Notes: generated from the sequence alone by a model not told the origin. DNA of 64,000 nt from Marinobacter sp. (GCA_014359475.1 JACIZI010000014.1:22393-86392), one strand, 5' to 3'; numbered from the stretch's first letter, positions 31,210 through 42,000 are shown. Program-made: numbers and translations.

Positions 31210-31923
31210 ATGAAAAAGCTGATCCTGAAGTTAAATGACCGAAGCCCTGAGACGCTCTCTATGAAGCGCCTCGGGCAGTACATTGCCCATCTCTCTGACA
31301 TGCTCGGAGAAGTGGAGCATGTGCATTTTGGCTCGGTCAGCAAGGGCAGCGCCATGCTGAATGTGGATATTGAAGACCTCCACTATCACAAGGTTCTTAC
31401 CCATGTGCGGGAAGTGCCAAATGGCATGGGCACAAAAAAACAGCTATTGGCACATCGTAGCCTGAAGCAGCTTATGGATGAGGATGGCACAGGAGGTGCG
31501 ATTTTGAACGATGCGGATACTCCAATACTGTCGTTCAGGAAGCGGCCGGACGATGAAAAGCCCCTGATGGTCAACAAGTCGGGTTCCGTACAGGGACGTT
31601 TGTACCGTGTTGGCGGCAAAGACGACACAATAGCAGTGAGCCTGGAAGGCGCTAACGGCGAAACGCTGCGTTGTGAGGCATCCATCGATATCGCCCGAGG
31701 GCTGTCATCATTGCTGTTCAAGCAGGTTCGGGTCAGTGGCCAGGGAACCTGGGAGCGCTTGCCGGAAGGTGGCTGGAGGCTCAAAAAGTTAAAGATTGAA
31801 TCCTACCAGGAGCTGGATATGGCCAGGGTGGGTGATGTGGTCGGCCAACTTCAGTCGATTGGTGGTTTGAAGTGGGCGGATATGGAAGACCCGCACGGAA
31901 TAGCCAGGGATCTGAGAGGCTGA
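31210..31923 (+). CDS. Hypothetical protein, not recognised
   Basis: 237 residues, soluble, charged, without signal or TM segments. I do not recognise the family. Conserved-looking parts are SMKRLGQYIAHLSDMLGEVEHVHFGSVSKGSAMLNVDIED (18-55) and a second beta-rich domain (about 125-200, GRLYRVGGKDDTIAVSL). ATG 31210 lacks a ribosome site; ATG 31261 is an alternative start. It stands next to the XRE/PIN pair in an accessory stretch and may belong to it; this is an inference from position. Confidence 0.7.
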   Translation: MKKLILKLNDRSPETLSMKRLGQYIAHLSDMLGEVEHVHFGSVSKGSAMLNVDIEDLHYHKVLTHVREVPNGMGTKKQLLAHRSLKQLMDEDGTGGAILNDADTPILSFRKRPDDEKPLMVNKSGSVQGRLYRVGGKDDTIAVSLEGANGETLRCEASIDIARGLSSLLFKQVRVSGQGTWERLPEGGWRLKKLKIESYQELDMARVGDVVGQLQSIGGLKWADMEDPHGIARDLRG

Positions 31924-31983
31924 TTTGAGATTATTAGTCGACAATAACATCCTGATCCAGGTCCTTGCCCCGAATAAAACGGG

Positions 31984-32013
31984 TCCCGGTTCGGGCCCCC
32001 ACCCGAGCCGGGA
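31984..32013. terminator. GC-rich hairpin after the unknown gene
   Basis: TCCCGGTTCGGG (31984-31995) pairs with CCCGAGCCGGGA (32002-32013), one wobble, 6-base loop. It lies 60 bases after the preceding stop codon. No T-tract follows, so it is a candidate terminator only. Confidence 0.45.
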
Positions 32014-32120
32014 ATCCTTCCCAAGAAAGCCTTTTCGACTCTCCTGATTCACCTTCTATGCATGCTTTGCTCGAAAAGCACTACATATTGTGTGTTCATG
32101 TAACAAATCTACATATCAGG

Positions 32121-32148
32121 TTGACAATCGTCAAGCATAAACTAGAAT
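32121..32148 (+). promoter_or_regulatory. Promoter and operator of the XRE/PIN pair
   Basis: A -35 box TTGACA (32121-32126) and -10 box TAGAAT (32143-32148) are 16 bases apart. The -35 box lies inside the inverted repeat TTGACAATCGTCAA (32121-32134), and GTCAAC recurs at 32150 and 32164. An XRE repressor binding here would block its own promoter. Confidence 0.6.
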
Positions 32149-32185
32149 CGTCAACCAACAGTTGTCAACGTTAAGGAAGAAAGCC

Positions 32186-33277
32186 ATGTTGCATGATCGG
32201 TTGCGTCGTGCACGAGTCCTGAAAAATATGTCCCTACAGCAGGTTGCTGACCAACTCGGAGACATCACCAAACAGGCTCTGTCGAAATATGAGCAGGGTA
32301 AGGATGCGCCCAATTCAACTCGCTTGATTCAGCTGGCGGATGCGTTTGGCGTGAATCCGGAGTACTTCTTCCGTTCAGATTCCGTAGAACTGGGCGAAGT
32401 GGATTTTCGAAAGCACTCTGCGTTCGGCAAGAAGCAGCAGGAGGCGGTAAAAGAACAGGTACGTGAACATTTGGAACGCTACCTGGCCGCTGAGCGCTTG
32501 TTCGATAACGAGAACGACGGCAAAGGCTTTGCCAAATGGCGAGAGCACTTCCGAGTATCGAATACCGACGATATCGAAAAAGCTGCGGAGAGCCTTCGGG
32601 AGGAATGGCACCTTGGCACTAATCCCATCGCCAATCTCACCGAAACTCTGGAAGAGAACGGGATCAAAGTGGTTGGTCTTGCTGCTCACGAAAAGTTCGA
32701 TGGGTTGTGCGCGGTAGTCAATGATGGCGCGGATGCTGTTATCGTCAGCAACACTTCTCGGCCGGGAGAACGTCAACGGTTCAATTTAGCCCACGAACTC
32801 GGTCATCTGGTAATGGACATCCCTAGCGACATCCATGGTACTCGTGATGAAGAGAGCTGGTGCCACCGATTCGCAGGTGCCTTTTTGTTCCCGGCCAGCC
32901 AGGTTCGGGCCACCTTTGGCAGTCATAGGAGCCGGGTGCTTTTAAAAGAGTTCCTGTTGGCCAAGGAAGAGTGGGGAGTGTCCATCCAAGCACTACTGCG
33001 ACGCCTTTACGATTTAGGAATTGTTCAGCAGGGTTTTTACCAGAATACTTTCCGAATCTGGTCTTCCCGTGGTTATCGTAAAGTCGAACCCGACAAACTA
33101 CCAACCGAAAAATCTTTCCGCTTGAGCCAACTCGTATATCGCGCATTGGCCGAAGGATTGATTACTCCCTCCAGGGCGTCGGAATTGCTGGATATAGATC
33201 TTGGAGAGATCGAAGAAGACATGGCTAATGGACAAGCAGGTGATGGCGCCGATGCCTTCGAAGATTCTCGTCTCTGA
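32186..33277 (+). CDS. XRE regulator with ImmA/IrrE metalloprotease domain
   Basis: 363 residues from ATG 32186 with AAGGAAG upstream. The N-terminal XRE HTH (LRRARVLKNMSLQQVADQLGDITKQALSKYEQGK, 4-60) is joined to a zinc metalloprotease domain (about 150-260) with the HExxH motif NLAHELGHLVMD near residue 203. Such fusions control phage, mobile-element and toxin-antitoxin genes by cleaving repressors. Its end overlaps the PIN gene, so the two are cotranscribed. Confidence 0.9.
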   Translation: MLHDRLRRARVLKNMSLQQVADQLGDITKQALSKYEQGKDAPNSTRLIQLADAFGVNPEYFFRSDSVELGEVDFRKHSAFGKKQQEAVKEQVREHLERYLAAERLFDNENDGKGFAKWREHFRVSNTDDIEKAAESLREEWHLGTNPIANLTETLEENGIKVVGLAAHEKFDGLCAVVNDGADAVIVSNTSRPGERQRFNLAHELGHLVMDIPSDIHGTRDEESWCHRFAGAFLFPASQVRATFGSHRSRVLLKEFLLAKEEWGVSIQALLRRLYDLGIVQQGFYQNTFRIWSSRGYRKVEPDKLPTEKSFRLSQLVYRALAEGLITPSRASELLDIDLGEIEEDMANGQAGDGADAFEDSRL

Positions 33278-33746
33278 CACCAACATCTGGATCGACCTGC
33301 ATCACAGTAACCTGCTGGAAAAAGTATTTCAGTTGCCTTACCAATTCGTTACAACGGATTTCGTCTGGCAGGAGCTTCGGAAACCGCCTGGCCAGCACTT
33401 AGAAGATCTCGGGCTCACGATTGAGATACTGAACGGTGATGAAACTCAGGAATTGTTTGCTCTCAGACAGTCTCTGAACAACTCCTCCCTGGCCGATGTT
33501 TCCTGTTACTTCGTCGCCAGTGAGCGAGGTTGGACGCTGCTGACCAATGATCGCGCCTTGCGCAAGTCCGGACGGCAGGCATCGCTCGATGTGAGGGGCA
33601 TACTCTGGATACTGGATGAGTTAGAGCAGCACGAGGTTCTATCAACCACCGACCTATTCCTGGCATTGACGGCAATGCTCGACGCCGGCGCCCGGTTGCC
33701 AGAGGATGAATGCAGGATGCGGTTGGCGAAGTGGCGGGAGGACTGA
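33228..33746 (+). CDS. PIN-domain protein, probable toxin-like partner of the XRE-ImmA/IrrE gene
   Basis: 172 residues from ATG 33228; ATG 33243 and 33252 are other starts. The PIN nuclease fold shows VSDTNIWIDL (catalytic Asp near 16), a Glu in WQELRKPP, and SLADVSCYFVASERGWTLLTNDRALRK with acidic residues in the expected places. PIN proteins are often toxins of type II systems cutting RNA. It overlaps the XRE gene. Whether the pair is a true toxin-antitoxin module is an inference. Confidence 0.8.
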   Translation: MDKQVMAPMPSKILVSDTNIWIDLHHSNLLEKVFQLPYQFVTTDFVWQELRKPPGQHLEDLGLTIEILNGDETQELFALRQSLNNSSLADVSCYFVASERGWTLLTNDRALRKSGRQASLDVRGILWILDELEQHEVLSTTDLFLALTAMLDAGARLPEDECRMRLAKWRED

Positions 33747-33818
33747 TATACGAATTTCCCGCCAGCGCTGTTAACTGAAATGGGATCTCTGGACAGATCC
33801 AGCGGTGGTATCCTTTAC

Positions 33819-34279
33819 CTAACCCGCTGCGGCATCTGCAGATGCGGGCTTCGTCCGATCCAGTGCGTCGAAAATCCCCTCAACCACCTTGTCTTTTCCC
33901 GCAAACAAAGCCTCCGGCCCGCCCGCATGAATCGAGGTGAACGGCGGCTTGTAAAGCGCAGAGGGCTCGATCACACCGCGAGACGCCAGCTGTTCAATGA
34001 CGGTCTCAACGAACCGAATCTGAGAGCCCGTCAGGCTGCTAGGCTGCGAACAAAATAAGGTAGCGAAGGCGCGCCGGTTCTCTCCAGCAATCCGGACAGA
34101 AGGGTTTTGCCATCGTCTTCCCCCAGTCGAATCAGCATTGCTTCGAGCGCTTCCAGATCCTGCTTGGTTATAGGCTTGTTAGTTCTGAGACGATGGATAA
34201 CTAGGTTGTCCAGGTGGCTCATCAAGTATTCGCGCACCTTCTTTTCATACTGGACGCTGGTCATCCTCGGCATGGGCAC
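33819..34279 (-). pseudogene. hsdR: Remnant of type I restriction subunit HsdR (C-terminal end)
   Basis: Two pieces of one EcoEI_R_C-type HsdR tail are joined by a break. The first (34279-34031) encodes YEKKVREYLMSHLDNLVIHRLRTNKPITKQDLEALEAML and ends at a stop near 34031; the second (about 34020-33819) reads SQIRFVETVIEQLASRGVIEPSALYKPPFTSI in another frame. About 20 family residues between them are missing. The gene's large N-terminal part is absent. No hsdM or hsdS is near. Confidence 0.75.
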
Positions 34280-34292
34280 TTAGGTGGGTTTA

Positions 34293-34310
34293 TGTACCCA
34301 ACCTGTACCC
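34293..34310. repeat. Paired TGTACCC repeats downstream of tRNA-Pro
   Basis: TGTACCC occurs at 34293-34299 and 34304-34310, 11 bases apart. GTACCC repeats next to tRNA 3' ends are common arm-type integrase sites. With the hsdR remnant they suggest an old island insertion at this tRNA; no integrase gene remains. Confidence 0.4.
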
Positions 34311-34321
34311 AGCCGGAAACG

Positions 34322-34349
34322 AAAAAGGGCCCACCCGAAGATGCGCCCT
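34322..34349 (-). terminator. Terminator of tRNA-Pro
   Basis: On the minus strand a stem beginning AGGGC pairs with GCCCT around a TTCG loop, followed by TTTTTC. It is 14 bases past the tRNA CCA end. Confidence 0.7.
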
Positions 34350-34363
34350 AAGTCGTTGAAATC

Positions 34364-34440
<77 letters not shown>

Positions 34441-34537
34441 ATCAACGGCCGGTATTATACGGATCGGCGGCTATTTTGCTACCCCCGTCAGGGAAAAAGC
34501 ATCCGTATCATCCGCAGACCGGCCGGTGGTTGCCCTG

Positions 34538-36619
34538 TTACCCGGCGGTGGGCAGCAGGGAGATGTCGGCAACCCGCAGGAACAGGTTGCGCAGGCGGTT
34601 GAGCAGGGCCAGGCGGTTGTTGCGCACGGCTTCGTCGTCTGCCATGACCATGACTTCGTCGAAGAAGCGGTCGACCGGCTCACGCAGCTGCGCCAGGGAA
34701 CGCAGTGCGCTGCTGTAGTCCCCCTGTTCGAACAGCGGCAGAACGGCCTGTGCCTGCTGTTCCACCTGCTCGGCCAGGGTTTTCTCCCCGGCCTCCTGCA
34801 ACAGGCTGGTATCCACGGCTTCGCCGATGTTGTCCCCGCCCTGCTTGGTGAGGATGTTGGATACCCGCTTGTTGGCACCGGCCAGGGCCTGGGCTTCGGG
34901 CAGCTGGCGGAAGGCCTCCACGGCCTTCACCCGGCGATCGAAGTCCAGCGGCCTGGTGGGACGGCGGGCATGTACCGCCAGGTAGACCTCGGCACCGATA
35001 CCCTGCTCGTCGTAATGGGCGCGGAAGCGCTCCAGCATGTAGTCCACCACGGTGCTGGCGGTGTTCTGTTCGGTCAGTACCGTGAAGTTTTCCGTGGCCC
35101 ATTCGCACAGGGTCTGCAGGTCCAGCGGCAGTTCCCGCTCGATGATGATCCGCAGCACACCCAGGGAGGCGCGGCGCAGGCCGAACGGATCACGGGTGCC
35201 GGAGGGCGGCTGGTTGATGCCGAACAGGCCCACCAGGGAGTCGATCCGGTCGGCGATGGCCACGGCACAGCCGGTCAGGGTGCCAGGCAGGTCGTCGCCG
35301 GCAAAGCGGGGCATGTACTGCTCGTTCAGGGCTTTGGCGACCTCTTCCGGTTCGCTGTCGTGGCGGGCGTAGTATTCGCCCATGACGCCCTGCAGGTCGG
35401 TGAACTCCAGTACCATCTCGGTGACCAGGTCGGTTTTCGCCAGCATGGCAGCCCGTTCGGCCAGGGCCGGGTCGCTGTCGATGGCTTCGGCAATCTTCTT
35501 CGCCAGCGCCGCCACCCGCACGGATTTGTCGTGGATGCTGCCCAGCTTTTCCTGGAACACGATCGGCTTGAGGGCCTCAATGCGGTCTTCCAGGCGGGTC
35601 TTGCGGTCGGTTTCATAGAAGAAGGCCGCATCCGACAGGCGCGGACGGATTACCTTTTCATTACCGGAAATCACCTGCGCCGGGTCCTTGCTTTCCAGGT
35701 TAGCGACGGTGATGAAGTGCGGCAGCATGCGGCCGTTGTTGTCCACCACGTGGAAGTATTTCTGGTGCTCCTTCATGGAGGAGATCAGCGCCTCGGCGGG
35801 GACTTCCAGAAAACGTTCCTCGAAGTTACCCAGCAGTGGCACCGGCCACTCGTTGAGTGCCGTTACTTCGTCCAGCAGGTCGTCGTCGATCACCGCCTGG
35901 CCATTGCTCTGCTGGCCGGCAATGGTCGTCACGCCGGCGCGGATCTTCTCCCGGCGCTCGGCGAAGTCCGCCAGTACCTTGCCCTCTTCCCTGAGCACCA
36001 GCTCGTAGTCGTTGGGGGTTGGAACAATCAGTTCCTTGGGGCAGTGGAAACGATGTCCACGGGTGGTATTACCCGGAATGAGGCCCATAATCGGGGCATT
36101 CAGCACCTTGTTTCCGTACATCAGGATGATCCAGTGTACCGGGCGGACAAATTCGGTGCGGTGGGCACCCCAGCGCATACGTTTGGGAATCGGCAGGGCG
36201 GCCAGGGACTGGTCCACCAGCTCCGGCATCAGTTCCACCGTGGGTTTGCCCTTTTCCACGGTGCGGTAAACCACCCAGGCACCCTTGTCGGTTTCCAGGG
36301 TGTCCAGCTGGTCCGGCGTTATGCCCAGTGAGGTGGCGAAACCGGTGAGCGCCCGGGTCGGGTTGCCGGCATCGTCAAAAGCAGCCTTGACCGCCGGGCC
36401 GCGTTTTTCCACCGGCTTGTCCGGCTGGGCATCGGCCAGATCCCGCACCCGCACCGCCAGACGGCGGGGAGCGGCGAAGGTTTCCAGCTTGCCGAAAGCC
36501 ACGCCGGCCGCTTCCAGTCCCTGGGCGATGCCCCGGGTGAAGGCATCGGAGAGGGGCTTCAGGGCCTTGGGTGGCAGCTCTTCGGTGCCGATTTCAACGA
36601 GAAAATCCTGTGTTGCCAT
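34538..36619 (-). CDS. glyS: Glycine--tRNA ligase beta subunit
   Basis: 693 residues, the usual length. With GlyQ it forms the alpha2-beta2 enzyme that charges tRNA-Gly. The opening [22 protein letters not shown], the motif TRGHRFH with [11 protein letters not shown] (near 190), and [18 protein letters not shown] (near 325) are typical. The C-terminal HD-like and anticodon-binding parts follow. It starts 3 bases after glyQ ends. Confidence 0.97.
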   Translation of the reverse strand: MATQDFLVEIGTEELPPKALKPLSDAFTRGIAQGLEAAGVAFGKLETFAAPRRLAVRVRDLADAQPDKPVEKRGPAVKAAFDDAGNPTRALTGFATSLGITPDQLDTLETDKGAWVVYRTVEKGKPTVELMPELVDQSLAALPIPKRMRWGAHRTEFVRPVHWIILMYGNKVLNAPIMGLIPGNTTRGHRFHCPKELIVPTPNDYELVLREEGKVLADFAERREKIRAGVTTIAGQQSNGQAVIDDDLLDEVTALNEWPVPLLGNFEERFLEVPAEALISSMKEHQKYFHVVDNNGRMLPHFITVANLESKDPAQVISGNEKVIRPRLSDAAFFYETDRKTRLEDRIEALKPIVFQEKLGSIHDKSVRVAALAKKIAEAIDSDPALAERAAMLAKTDLVTEMVLEFTDLQGVMGEYYARHDSEPEEVAKALNEQYMPRFAGDDLPGTLTGCAVAIADRIDSLVGLFGINQPPSGTRDPFGLRRASLGVLRIIIERELPLDLQTLCEWATENFTVLTEQNTASTVVDYMLERFRAHYDEQGIGAEVYLAVHARRPTRPLDFDRRVKAVEAFRQLPEAQALAGANKRVSNILTKQGGDNIGEAVDTSLLQEAGEKTLAEQVEQQAQAVLPLFEQGDYSSALRSLAQLREPVDRFFDEVMVMADDEAVRNNRLALLNRLRNLFLRVADISLLPTAG

Positions 36620-36621
36620 GA

Positions 36622-37647
36622 TTATGCGTTCCCTTGTGCCTTCTGCGCCTTGTTACTCTTTTTCCTGCCTTTGCCGGTGTTCTTTTCCGCCTCTTGTCGG
36701 GCGGCGGCAATGACTTCCTGGCGCAAGGCTTCCGGTGCCAGCGGGAAGCCCAGCTCCAGGCGGCTGTTGAAATAAGCCTGGGCGACGGCCCGGGCCAGCG
36801 TACGCACGCGCAGAATAAAGCGTTGACGCTCGGTGACCGAGATAGCGTGACGGGCATCCAGCAGGTTAAATGTATGGGAGGCCTTAAGAACCTGCTCATA
36901 GGCGGGTAAAGCCAGGCCGGCTTCGATCAGGCGCTGGCTCTCGCGCTCGTAAACATCAAAGCTGTGGAACAGGAATCCGGTGTCCGCGTACTCGAAGTTG
37001 TAGGTGGACATCTCCACTTCGTTCTGGTGGAACACGTCCCCGTAGGTGACCACGCCGTCCGGCCCTTCGGTCCATACCAGATCGTAGACACTGTCCACCC
37101 CCTGCAGGTACATGGCGATGCGCTCCAGACCGTAGGTCAGCTCGCCGGTGACCGGGAAGCATTCCAGACCACCCACCTGCTGGAAGTAGGTGAACTGGGT
37201 GACTTCCATACCGTTCAGCCAGATTTCCCAGCCCAGGCCCCAGGCCCCGAGGGTGGGGGATTCCCAGTTGTCCTCCACAAAGCGGATGTCGTGCACCAGC
37301 GGGTCCAGCCCCAGGGCGCGCAGGGAGTCCAGGTAGAGTTCCTGGATATTGTCCGGTGACGGCTTCAGTACCACCTGGAACTGATAGTAATGCTGCAGCC
37401 GGTTGGGGTTCTCGCCGTAACGGCCATCGGTGGGTCGGCGGCTGGGCTGGACATAGGCGGCATTCCAGGTTTCCGGCCCGATGGAGCGCAGGAAAGTGGC
37501 GGTGTGGAAGGTGCCCGCGCCCACTTCCATGTCGATCGGCTGCAGAACCACGCAGCCGTGATCGGCCCAGAATTTCTGCAGGGCCAGAATCAGGCCCTGG
37601 AAGGTTTTGATATCCCCGATGCTGTTGTTCGTTGCCTTGTCTGTCAC
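36622..37647 (-). CDS. glyQ: Glycine--tRNA ligase alpha subunit
   Basis: 341 residues. The opening [40 protein letters not shown] and [23 protein letters not shown] segment are diagnostic of the catalytic alpha subunit. It begins with GTG 37647. The C-terminus carries an extra basic Lys-rich tail (about 30 residues, [20 protein letters not shown]) beyond the roughly 310-residue core. The glyQS pair is an operon. Confidence 0.96.
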   Translation of the reverse strand: MTDKATNNSIGDIKTFQGLILALQKFWADHGCVVLQPIDMEVGAGTFHTATFLRSIGPETWNAAYVQPSRRPTDGRYGENPNRLQHYYQFQVVLKPSPDNIQELYLDSLRALGLDPLVHDIRFVEDNWESPTLGAWGLGWEIWLNGMEVTQFTYFQQVGGLECFPVTGELTYGLERIAMYLQGVDSVYDLVWTEGPDGVVTYGDVFHQNEVEMSTYNFEYADTGFLFHSFDVYERESQRLIEAGLALPAYEQVLKASHTFNLLDARHAISVTERQRFILRVRTLARAVAQAYFNSRLELGFPLAPEALRQEVIAAARQEAEKNTGKGRKKSNKAQKAQGNA

Positions 37648-37785
37648 GACGATTGCCTGTTGCTCGATCTGTGAGTGGCACCCGGCCGAGAGCTCCGGGC
37701 ACTGGGAAAGCGCGCATTATACGCTGCTGTAAGCGGTATTTCTAAACGGCCTTTACATCCTTGTTTCCGGGGCCTGAACGGACGA

Positions 37786-39159
37786 TCAGAAGAAAGTCAG
37801 CCCCACCTGGAACAGCTTTTCCACATCCCGCACCCGGGATTTGTCCACCAGGAACAGAATGACGTGGTCGTCGGGCTGGATACGCAGGTGGTCGTGGGCG
37901 ATCAGTACCTCGTTGTGGCGCACGATGGCCCCGATGGTGGTGCCCTTCGGCAGGGGGATTTCATCCAGCCGGCGACCCACTACCCGGGACGACTTGTGAT
38001 CCCCGTGGGCAATGGCCTCGATGGCTTCTGCCGCGCCCCTGCGAAGTGAGTGAACATTTACTACGTCTCCTCGCCGCACGTGCGTGAGCAGGCTGCCGAT
38101 GGTGGTCTGCTGTGGCGAGATGGCGACATCGATATCGCCGCCCTGGATCAGGTCTACGTAATCCGGGTTGTTGATCAGGGTCAGTACCTTGCGGGCACCC
38201 AACCGCTTTGCCAGCAGCGAGGCCATGATGTTGGCCTCGTCATCGTTGGTGACCGCACAGAACACGTCGCTGTTCTCGATGTTCTCTTCCAGCAGTATGT
38301 CCTTGTTGGCGGCATCCCCTTCCAGCACTACGGTCTTGCGCAGGCTTTCCGAGAGTATCACGCAGCGCTCATGGTCCCTTTCCAGCAATTTGACCTGATA
38401 ATGGTTCTCAAGGCTGTGGGCCAGCCGGTAACCGATGTTGCCGCCGCCGCAGATAAAGATCCGTTTGTAGGGCTTCTCCAGGGGCTGCAGCTCGCTCATT
38501 ACTGAGCGGATATTGTTGCTGTCGGCGATAAAGAAGACTTCGTCACCCTCCTCGATGACCGTATCCCCCTGGGGAGTGATGGCCCGGTCCTTGCGGAAAA
38601 TGGCGGCTACCCGGGTATCGATGCGGGGCATGTGAGTACGCAGATAGGACAGTTCGTGGCCCACCAATGGTCCGCCTTTGGTGGCCTGAATCGCCACCAG
38701 CCGCGCCAGGCCCTTGGAAAATTCCAGCACCTGCAGGGCACCGGGGTACTGAATCAGCCGGGTGATGTGCTTGGTGACCAGATGTTCCGGGCTGATCAGC
38801 ACGTCGATGGGAAAACCGTTCTCGCCAAACAGCTCCTTGCGGGCCAGGTAGGCGCCGGCCCTTACCCGGCTGATCTTGGTGGGGGTCTTGAACAGCACGT
38901 TGGCAACCTGGCAGGCCACCATGTTGGTCTCGTCACTGTTGGTGACGGCAATCAGCATGTCCGCATCGGCTCCGCCGGCCTGGCGCAGTACGGAAGGATA
39001 GGAGCCGTGACCCTGCACGGTGCGGATATCCAGCCGGTCCTGCAGCTCCCGCAGGCGGGCACCGTTGTTGTCGATCACAGTGATGTCGTTGGCTTCGTTG
39101 GCCAGATTTTCCGCCAGTGTGCCGCCGACCTGACCGGCGCCCAGGATGATGATCTTCAT
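37786..39159 (-). CDS. trkA: Trk potassium uptake regulator TrkA
   Basis: 457 residues: two RCK modules. NAD-binding [14 protein letters not shown] (residues 7-20) opens the first, [14 protein letters not shown] (near 239) the second, each followed by a TrkA_C domain (for example [25 protein letters not shown] near 390). It is the cytoplasmic gating subunit of the Trk K+ transporter. Its ATG overlaps the rsmB stop (ATGA). Confidence 0.97.
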   Translation of the reverse strand: MKIIILGAGQVGGTLAENLANEANDITVIDNNGARLRELQDRLDIRTVQGHGSYPSVLRQAGGADADMLIAVTNSDETNMVACQVANVLFKTPTKISRVRAGAYLARKELFGENGFPIDVLISPEHLVTKHITRLIQYPGALQVLEFSKGLARLVAIQATKGGPLVGHELSYLRTHMPRIDTRVAAIFRKDRAITPQGDTVIEEGDEVFFIADSNNIRSVMSELQPLEKPYKRIFICGGGNIGYRLAHSLENHYQVKLLERDHERCVILSESLRKTVVLEGDAANKDILLEENIENSDVFCAVTNDDEANIMASLLAKRLGARKVLTLINNPDYVDLIQGGDIDVAISPQQTTIGSLLTHVRRGDVVNVHSLRRGAAEAIEAIAHGDHKSSRVVGRRLDEIPLPKGTTIGAIVRHNEVLIAHDHLRIQPDDHVILFLVDKSRVRDVEKLFQVGLTFF

Positions 39160-40457
39160 GGTTTGGCTCGCTCCAGTACCGCGTAGAAGAAACCGTCATG
39201 GCTGGCGGCATCAGGCAACAGCTGCCGCCCTGCGCCGGTATTCACGCCCCAGGGTGCGTCCGGCTCGACCAGTTGGGCATCTTTTTGTGTCTTGAGGAAT
39301 CTCCGGATTATACGGTGATTTTCCTGGGGGAACACCGAACAGGTGGCATAAACCAGCCGGCCCCCGGGTTTCAGGATCTGCCAGCACTGTTTCAGCAGGC
39401 TCAGCTGGATATCCGCCAGCGGGGTAATATCGGTCTCCCGGCGCAACAACTTGATATCCGGGTGGCGACGGATCACGCCGGTGGCGCTGCAGGGCACATC
39501 CAGCAGAATCCGGTCGAATGGCTGTCCGTCCCACCACTGGTCGATGGCTCCTGCATCGGCCTGCAGCACAGTGGCATGCAAATCCAGTCGATCCAGATTT
39601 TCCCGGATGCGTGGCAGCCGCCCGGCGGATTCATCTATGGCTACTACCTCCGCCAGTTGCGCTTCGCTTTCCAGAATGGCGCAGGTTTTCCCCCCCGGGG
39701 CGGCGCAGGCATCCAGCACCCGTTGTTCCGGGGCCAGGTCCAGCAGTGTGATGCAGAGTTGCGCGGCCTCATCCTGCACGCTCACCACACCATCGGCAAA
39801 CCAGGGCAGCTGATCCACCGGTACCGGTGTGGCTAACTGGATGCCGTGGGGGGCAAAGCGGGTGGGATTGCCCTGCAGGCCCGCCTTTACCAGTTCGCCC
39901 TGGTAGGCTTCCCGGCTCATGCGCCGGGCATTGACCCGCAGGGTCATGGGAGCCTGGGCATTATTGGCTTCCAGTATCGCCTGCCAGTGTTGCGGCCAGT
40001 TATGGCACAGCTTTTCAATCATCCAGTCCGGATGGCTGTAGCGGGCGGAGGGGGTGTCATTTTCCGGTTCCCCTTCCCTTTCGGCGGCGCGCAATATGCC
40101 GTTGACCAGCCCGCTCAGTTGCGGCTTGCCGAGGGCCTTGCAGGCTTCCACCGACTCGTTGATCACCGCATAGGCGGGATGTTGGCTGAAGCGCAGCTGG
40201 AACAGCCCCGCGAGAGTCAGCAGATGAACGTCGCGGTCGTTCCTGCGCAGGGGCTTGTTGAGGCGTTGGCGGATCTCCGCATCCAGCCGGTGAAACCAGC
40301 GGCAGCAGCCATAGCACAGGGCCTGCAGTGCCGGTCGCTCACTGATCCCGAGCTGTGCCTGGGCTTCCGGTAACGCCTGGGAGAGGGACTGGCCCTGCTC
40401 CACCGCCAGCAGGGTCTGAGCTGCCAGGGCGCGCAGTGGCAGGCGGGCCTGTCCCAT
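39156..40457 (-). CDS. rsmB: 16S rRNA (cytosine-967-C5)-methyltransferase RsmB
   Basis: 433 residues. An N-terminal NusB-like RNA-binding domain (1-140) precedes a SAM-dependent domain with [14 protein letters not shown] (near 250), [18 protein letters not shown] (near 315) and the catalytic-Cys [15 protein letters not shown] (near 365). It methylates C967 of 16S rRNA. Start overlaps the fmt stop by one base (TGATG). Confidence 0.97.
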   Translation of the reverse strand: MGQARLPLRALAAQTLLAVEQGQSLSQALPEAQAQLGISERPALQALCYGCCRWFHRLDAEIRQRLNKPLRRNDRDVHLLTLAGLFQLRFSQHPAYAVINESVEACKALGKPQLSGLVNGILRAAEREGEPENDTPSARYSHPDWMIEKLCHNWPQHWQAILEANNAQAPMTLRVNARRMSREAYQGELVKAGLQGNPTRFAPHGIQLATPVPVDQLPWFADGVVSVQDEAAQLCITLLDLAPEQRVLDACAAPGGKTCAILESEAQLAEVVAIDESAGRLPRIRENLDRLDLHATVLQADAGAIDQWWDGQPFDRILLDVPCSATGVIRRHPDIKLLRRETDITPLADIQLSLLKQCWQILKPGGRLVYATCSVFPQENHRIIRRFLKTQKDAQLVEPDAPWGVNTGAGRQLLPDAASHDGFFYAVLERAKP

Positions 40458-41395
40458 CAGTGCAGCTCCTGGCCGGGCAGCAGTAGCTCGCGGCCGCCAT
40501 TGATCAGGTCATTGACCGATTGGGCGCGGCTGCCGGGCAGTTGCAGGCGCAGGATGCGCAGGGTCTGCTCGCCGCAGCGTACATCTACCCCCTCCCGGCT
40601 GCGCCGCAGGATGGTGCCCGGTGCTTCGGCCGAGCCATCTTCCTGCAGCACTTCGGTCTGGTGGATGCGTATTCGCTGATTGTCCAGGTCGGTGTAGGTG
40701 CCGGGCCAGGGATTGAAGGCCCGTACCAGATTGTGGATATCCCGGGCCGGGGCCTGCCAGTTGATATGCCCGTCCTGCTTGCTGAGTTTGTGGGCATAGC
40801 AGGCCTGGCTGTTGTCCTGGGGTTGCGCTTTGAGCTCTCCAGCCTGCAAGGACTTCAGTGCCGCCACGATGGCCTCGCCCCCGAGCTCCGCCAGCCGGTC
40901 ATGGAGGCTGCCCCCGGTGTCTTCATCGGTAATCGGAGTGGTTCGTGTCAGCAGCATATCGCCGGTATCCAGCCCTTTGTCCATCTGCATGATGGTGATG
41001 CCGGTTTGCCGGTCACCGGCGGCAATGGCCCGCTGGATGGGTGCGGCACCACGCCAGCGTGGCAGCAGAGAGGCGTGTATATTCAGGCAGCCCCGGGTGG
41101 GAATCGCGAGTACTTCCGGTGGCAGAATCAGCCCATAGGCCGCCACAACCATCACGTCCGGGGCCAGTGCCCGAAGTTCTTCCTGTGCCTCGGTGGTTTT
41201 CAGGGATTCCGGCTGGAACACCGGCAGCCGGTGAGCCAGCGCCACCTGTTTGACCGGGCCCGGCACCAATTGGCGGCCGCGACCGGCGGGCCGGTCCGGC
41301 TGGGTATAGACCGCGGTGACCGGGTAATCATTATCCAGCAGGGCCTGCAAGGCGGTGGCGGCAAAATCCGGAGTTCCGGCAAAGACTATTCTCAC
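40457..41395 (-). CDS. fmt: Methionyl-tRNA formyltransferase
   Basis: 312 residues, the family length, from GTG 41395, just before RIVFAGTPDFAATAL. A longer frame would run into the upstream terminator. Fmt formylates initiator Met-tRNA using 10-formyl-THF; the catalytic loop NIHASLLPRWRGAAPIQRA (near 110) is intact. It is transcribed with rsmB and trkA behind def, but a hairpin terminator separates it from def. Confidence 0.95.
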   Translation of the reverse strand: MRIVFAGTPDFAATALQALLDNDYPVTAVYTQPDRPAGRGRQLVPGPVKQVALAHRLPVFQPESLKTTEAQEELRALAPDVMVVAAYGLILPPEVLAIPTRGCLNIHASLLPRWRGAAPIQRAIAAGDRQTGITIMQMDKGLDTGDMLLTRTTPITDEDTGGSLHDRLAELGGEAIVAALKSLQAGELKAQPQDNSQACYAHKLSKQDGHINWQAPARDIHNLVRAFNPWPGTYTDLDNQRIRIHQTEVLQEDGSAEAPGTILRRSREGVDVRCGEQTLRILRLQLPGSRAQSVNDLINGGRELLLPGQELH

Positions 41396-41439
41396 GGAGG
41401 ACGCTCTCTCGGACACCACTTGGGTGTGCAGTGAATATG

Positions 41440-41463
41440 AAAAAACCGGGCCTGTGACCCGGT
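41440..41463 (-). terminator. Terminator between def and fmt
   Basis: On the minus strand ACCGGG (41463-41458) pairs with CCCGGT (41450-41445) around a 7-base loop, followed by a T-tract. It lies 35 bases past the def stop. It may be partial, or fmt may have its own promoter. Confidence 0.7.
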
Positions 41464-41496
41464 CTGTCAAAATATCAGTCAGTGATCGCTGGCAGC

Positions 41497-42000
41497 TCAG
41501 GCACTTTTCTTGTGCAGCTTCTCCAGCTTTTTGCGAATCCGGGTGCGCTTCAGGCTGCTCAGGTAGTCCACAAACAGCTTGCCGTTGAGGTGGTCCATTT
41601 CATGCTGGATGCACACCGCCAGCAGGCCTTCGGCTTCCAGCTCAAAGGGATTACCGTCACGATCCAGGGCGCGGATACGGCAATGCTCGATCCGGTCAAC
41701 ATCTTCGAAGAAGCCCGGTACCGAAAGGCACCCTTCCTGCAGCGGCTGCAGGTCACCGTCCAGCACCTCCACTTCCGGGTTGATAAACACCCGCGGCTCG
41801 CTCTTGTCCTCGGACAGATCCATCACGATGATCTGTTTGTGTACGTTCACCTGAGTGGCCGCCAGCCCGATGCCCGGCGCATCGTACATGGTCTCGAACA
41901 TGTCGTCGATCAGCTTGCGGATGTCGTCGGTCACTTCCGGCACCGGCCTGGCGATGGTGCGCAGGCGCGGATCCGGGTATTCGAGTATATTCAGTATCAT
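41497..42000 (-). CDS. def: Peptide deformylase
   Basis: 167 residues. It removes the formyl group from nascent proteins. The three metal motifs are clear: [10 protein letters not shown] (45-54), EGCLSVPG (88-95) and [12 protein letters not shown] (131-142). It is divergent from tsaP, the usual arrangement in this lineage. Confidence 0.98.
   Translation of the reverse strand: MILNILEYPDPRLRTIARPVPEVTDDIRKLIDDMFETMYDAPGIGLAATQVNVHKQIIVMDLSEDKSEPRVFINPEVEVLDGDLQPLQEGCLSVPGFFEDVDRIEHCRIRALDRDGNPFELEAEGLLAVCIQHEMDHLNGKLFVDYLSSLKRTRIRKKLEKLHKKSA

Noticed and set aside
34526-36331. 601-codon plus-strand frame opposite glyS
   Set aside because: Antisense of glyS; the residues are a Gly/Val/His-rich mixture without any domain.
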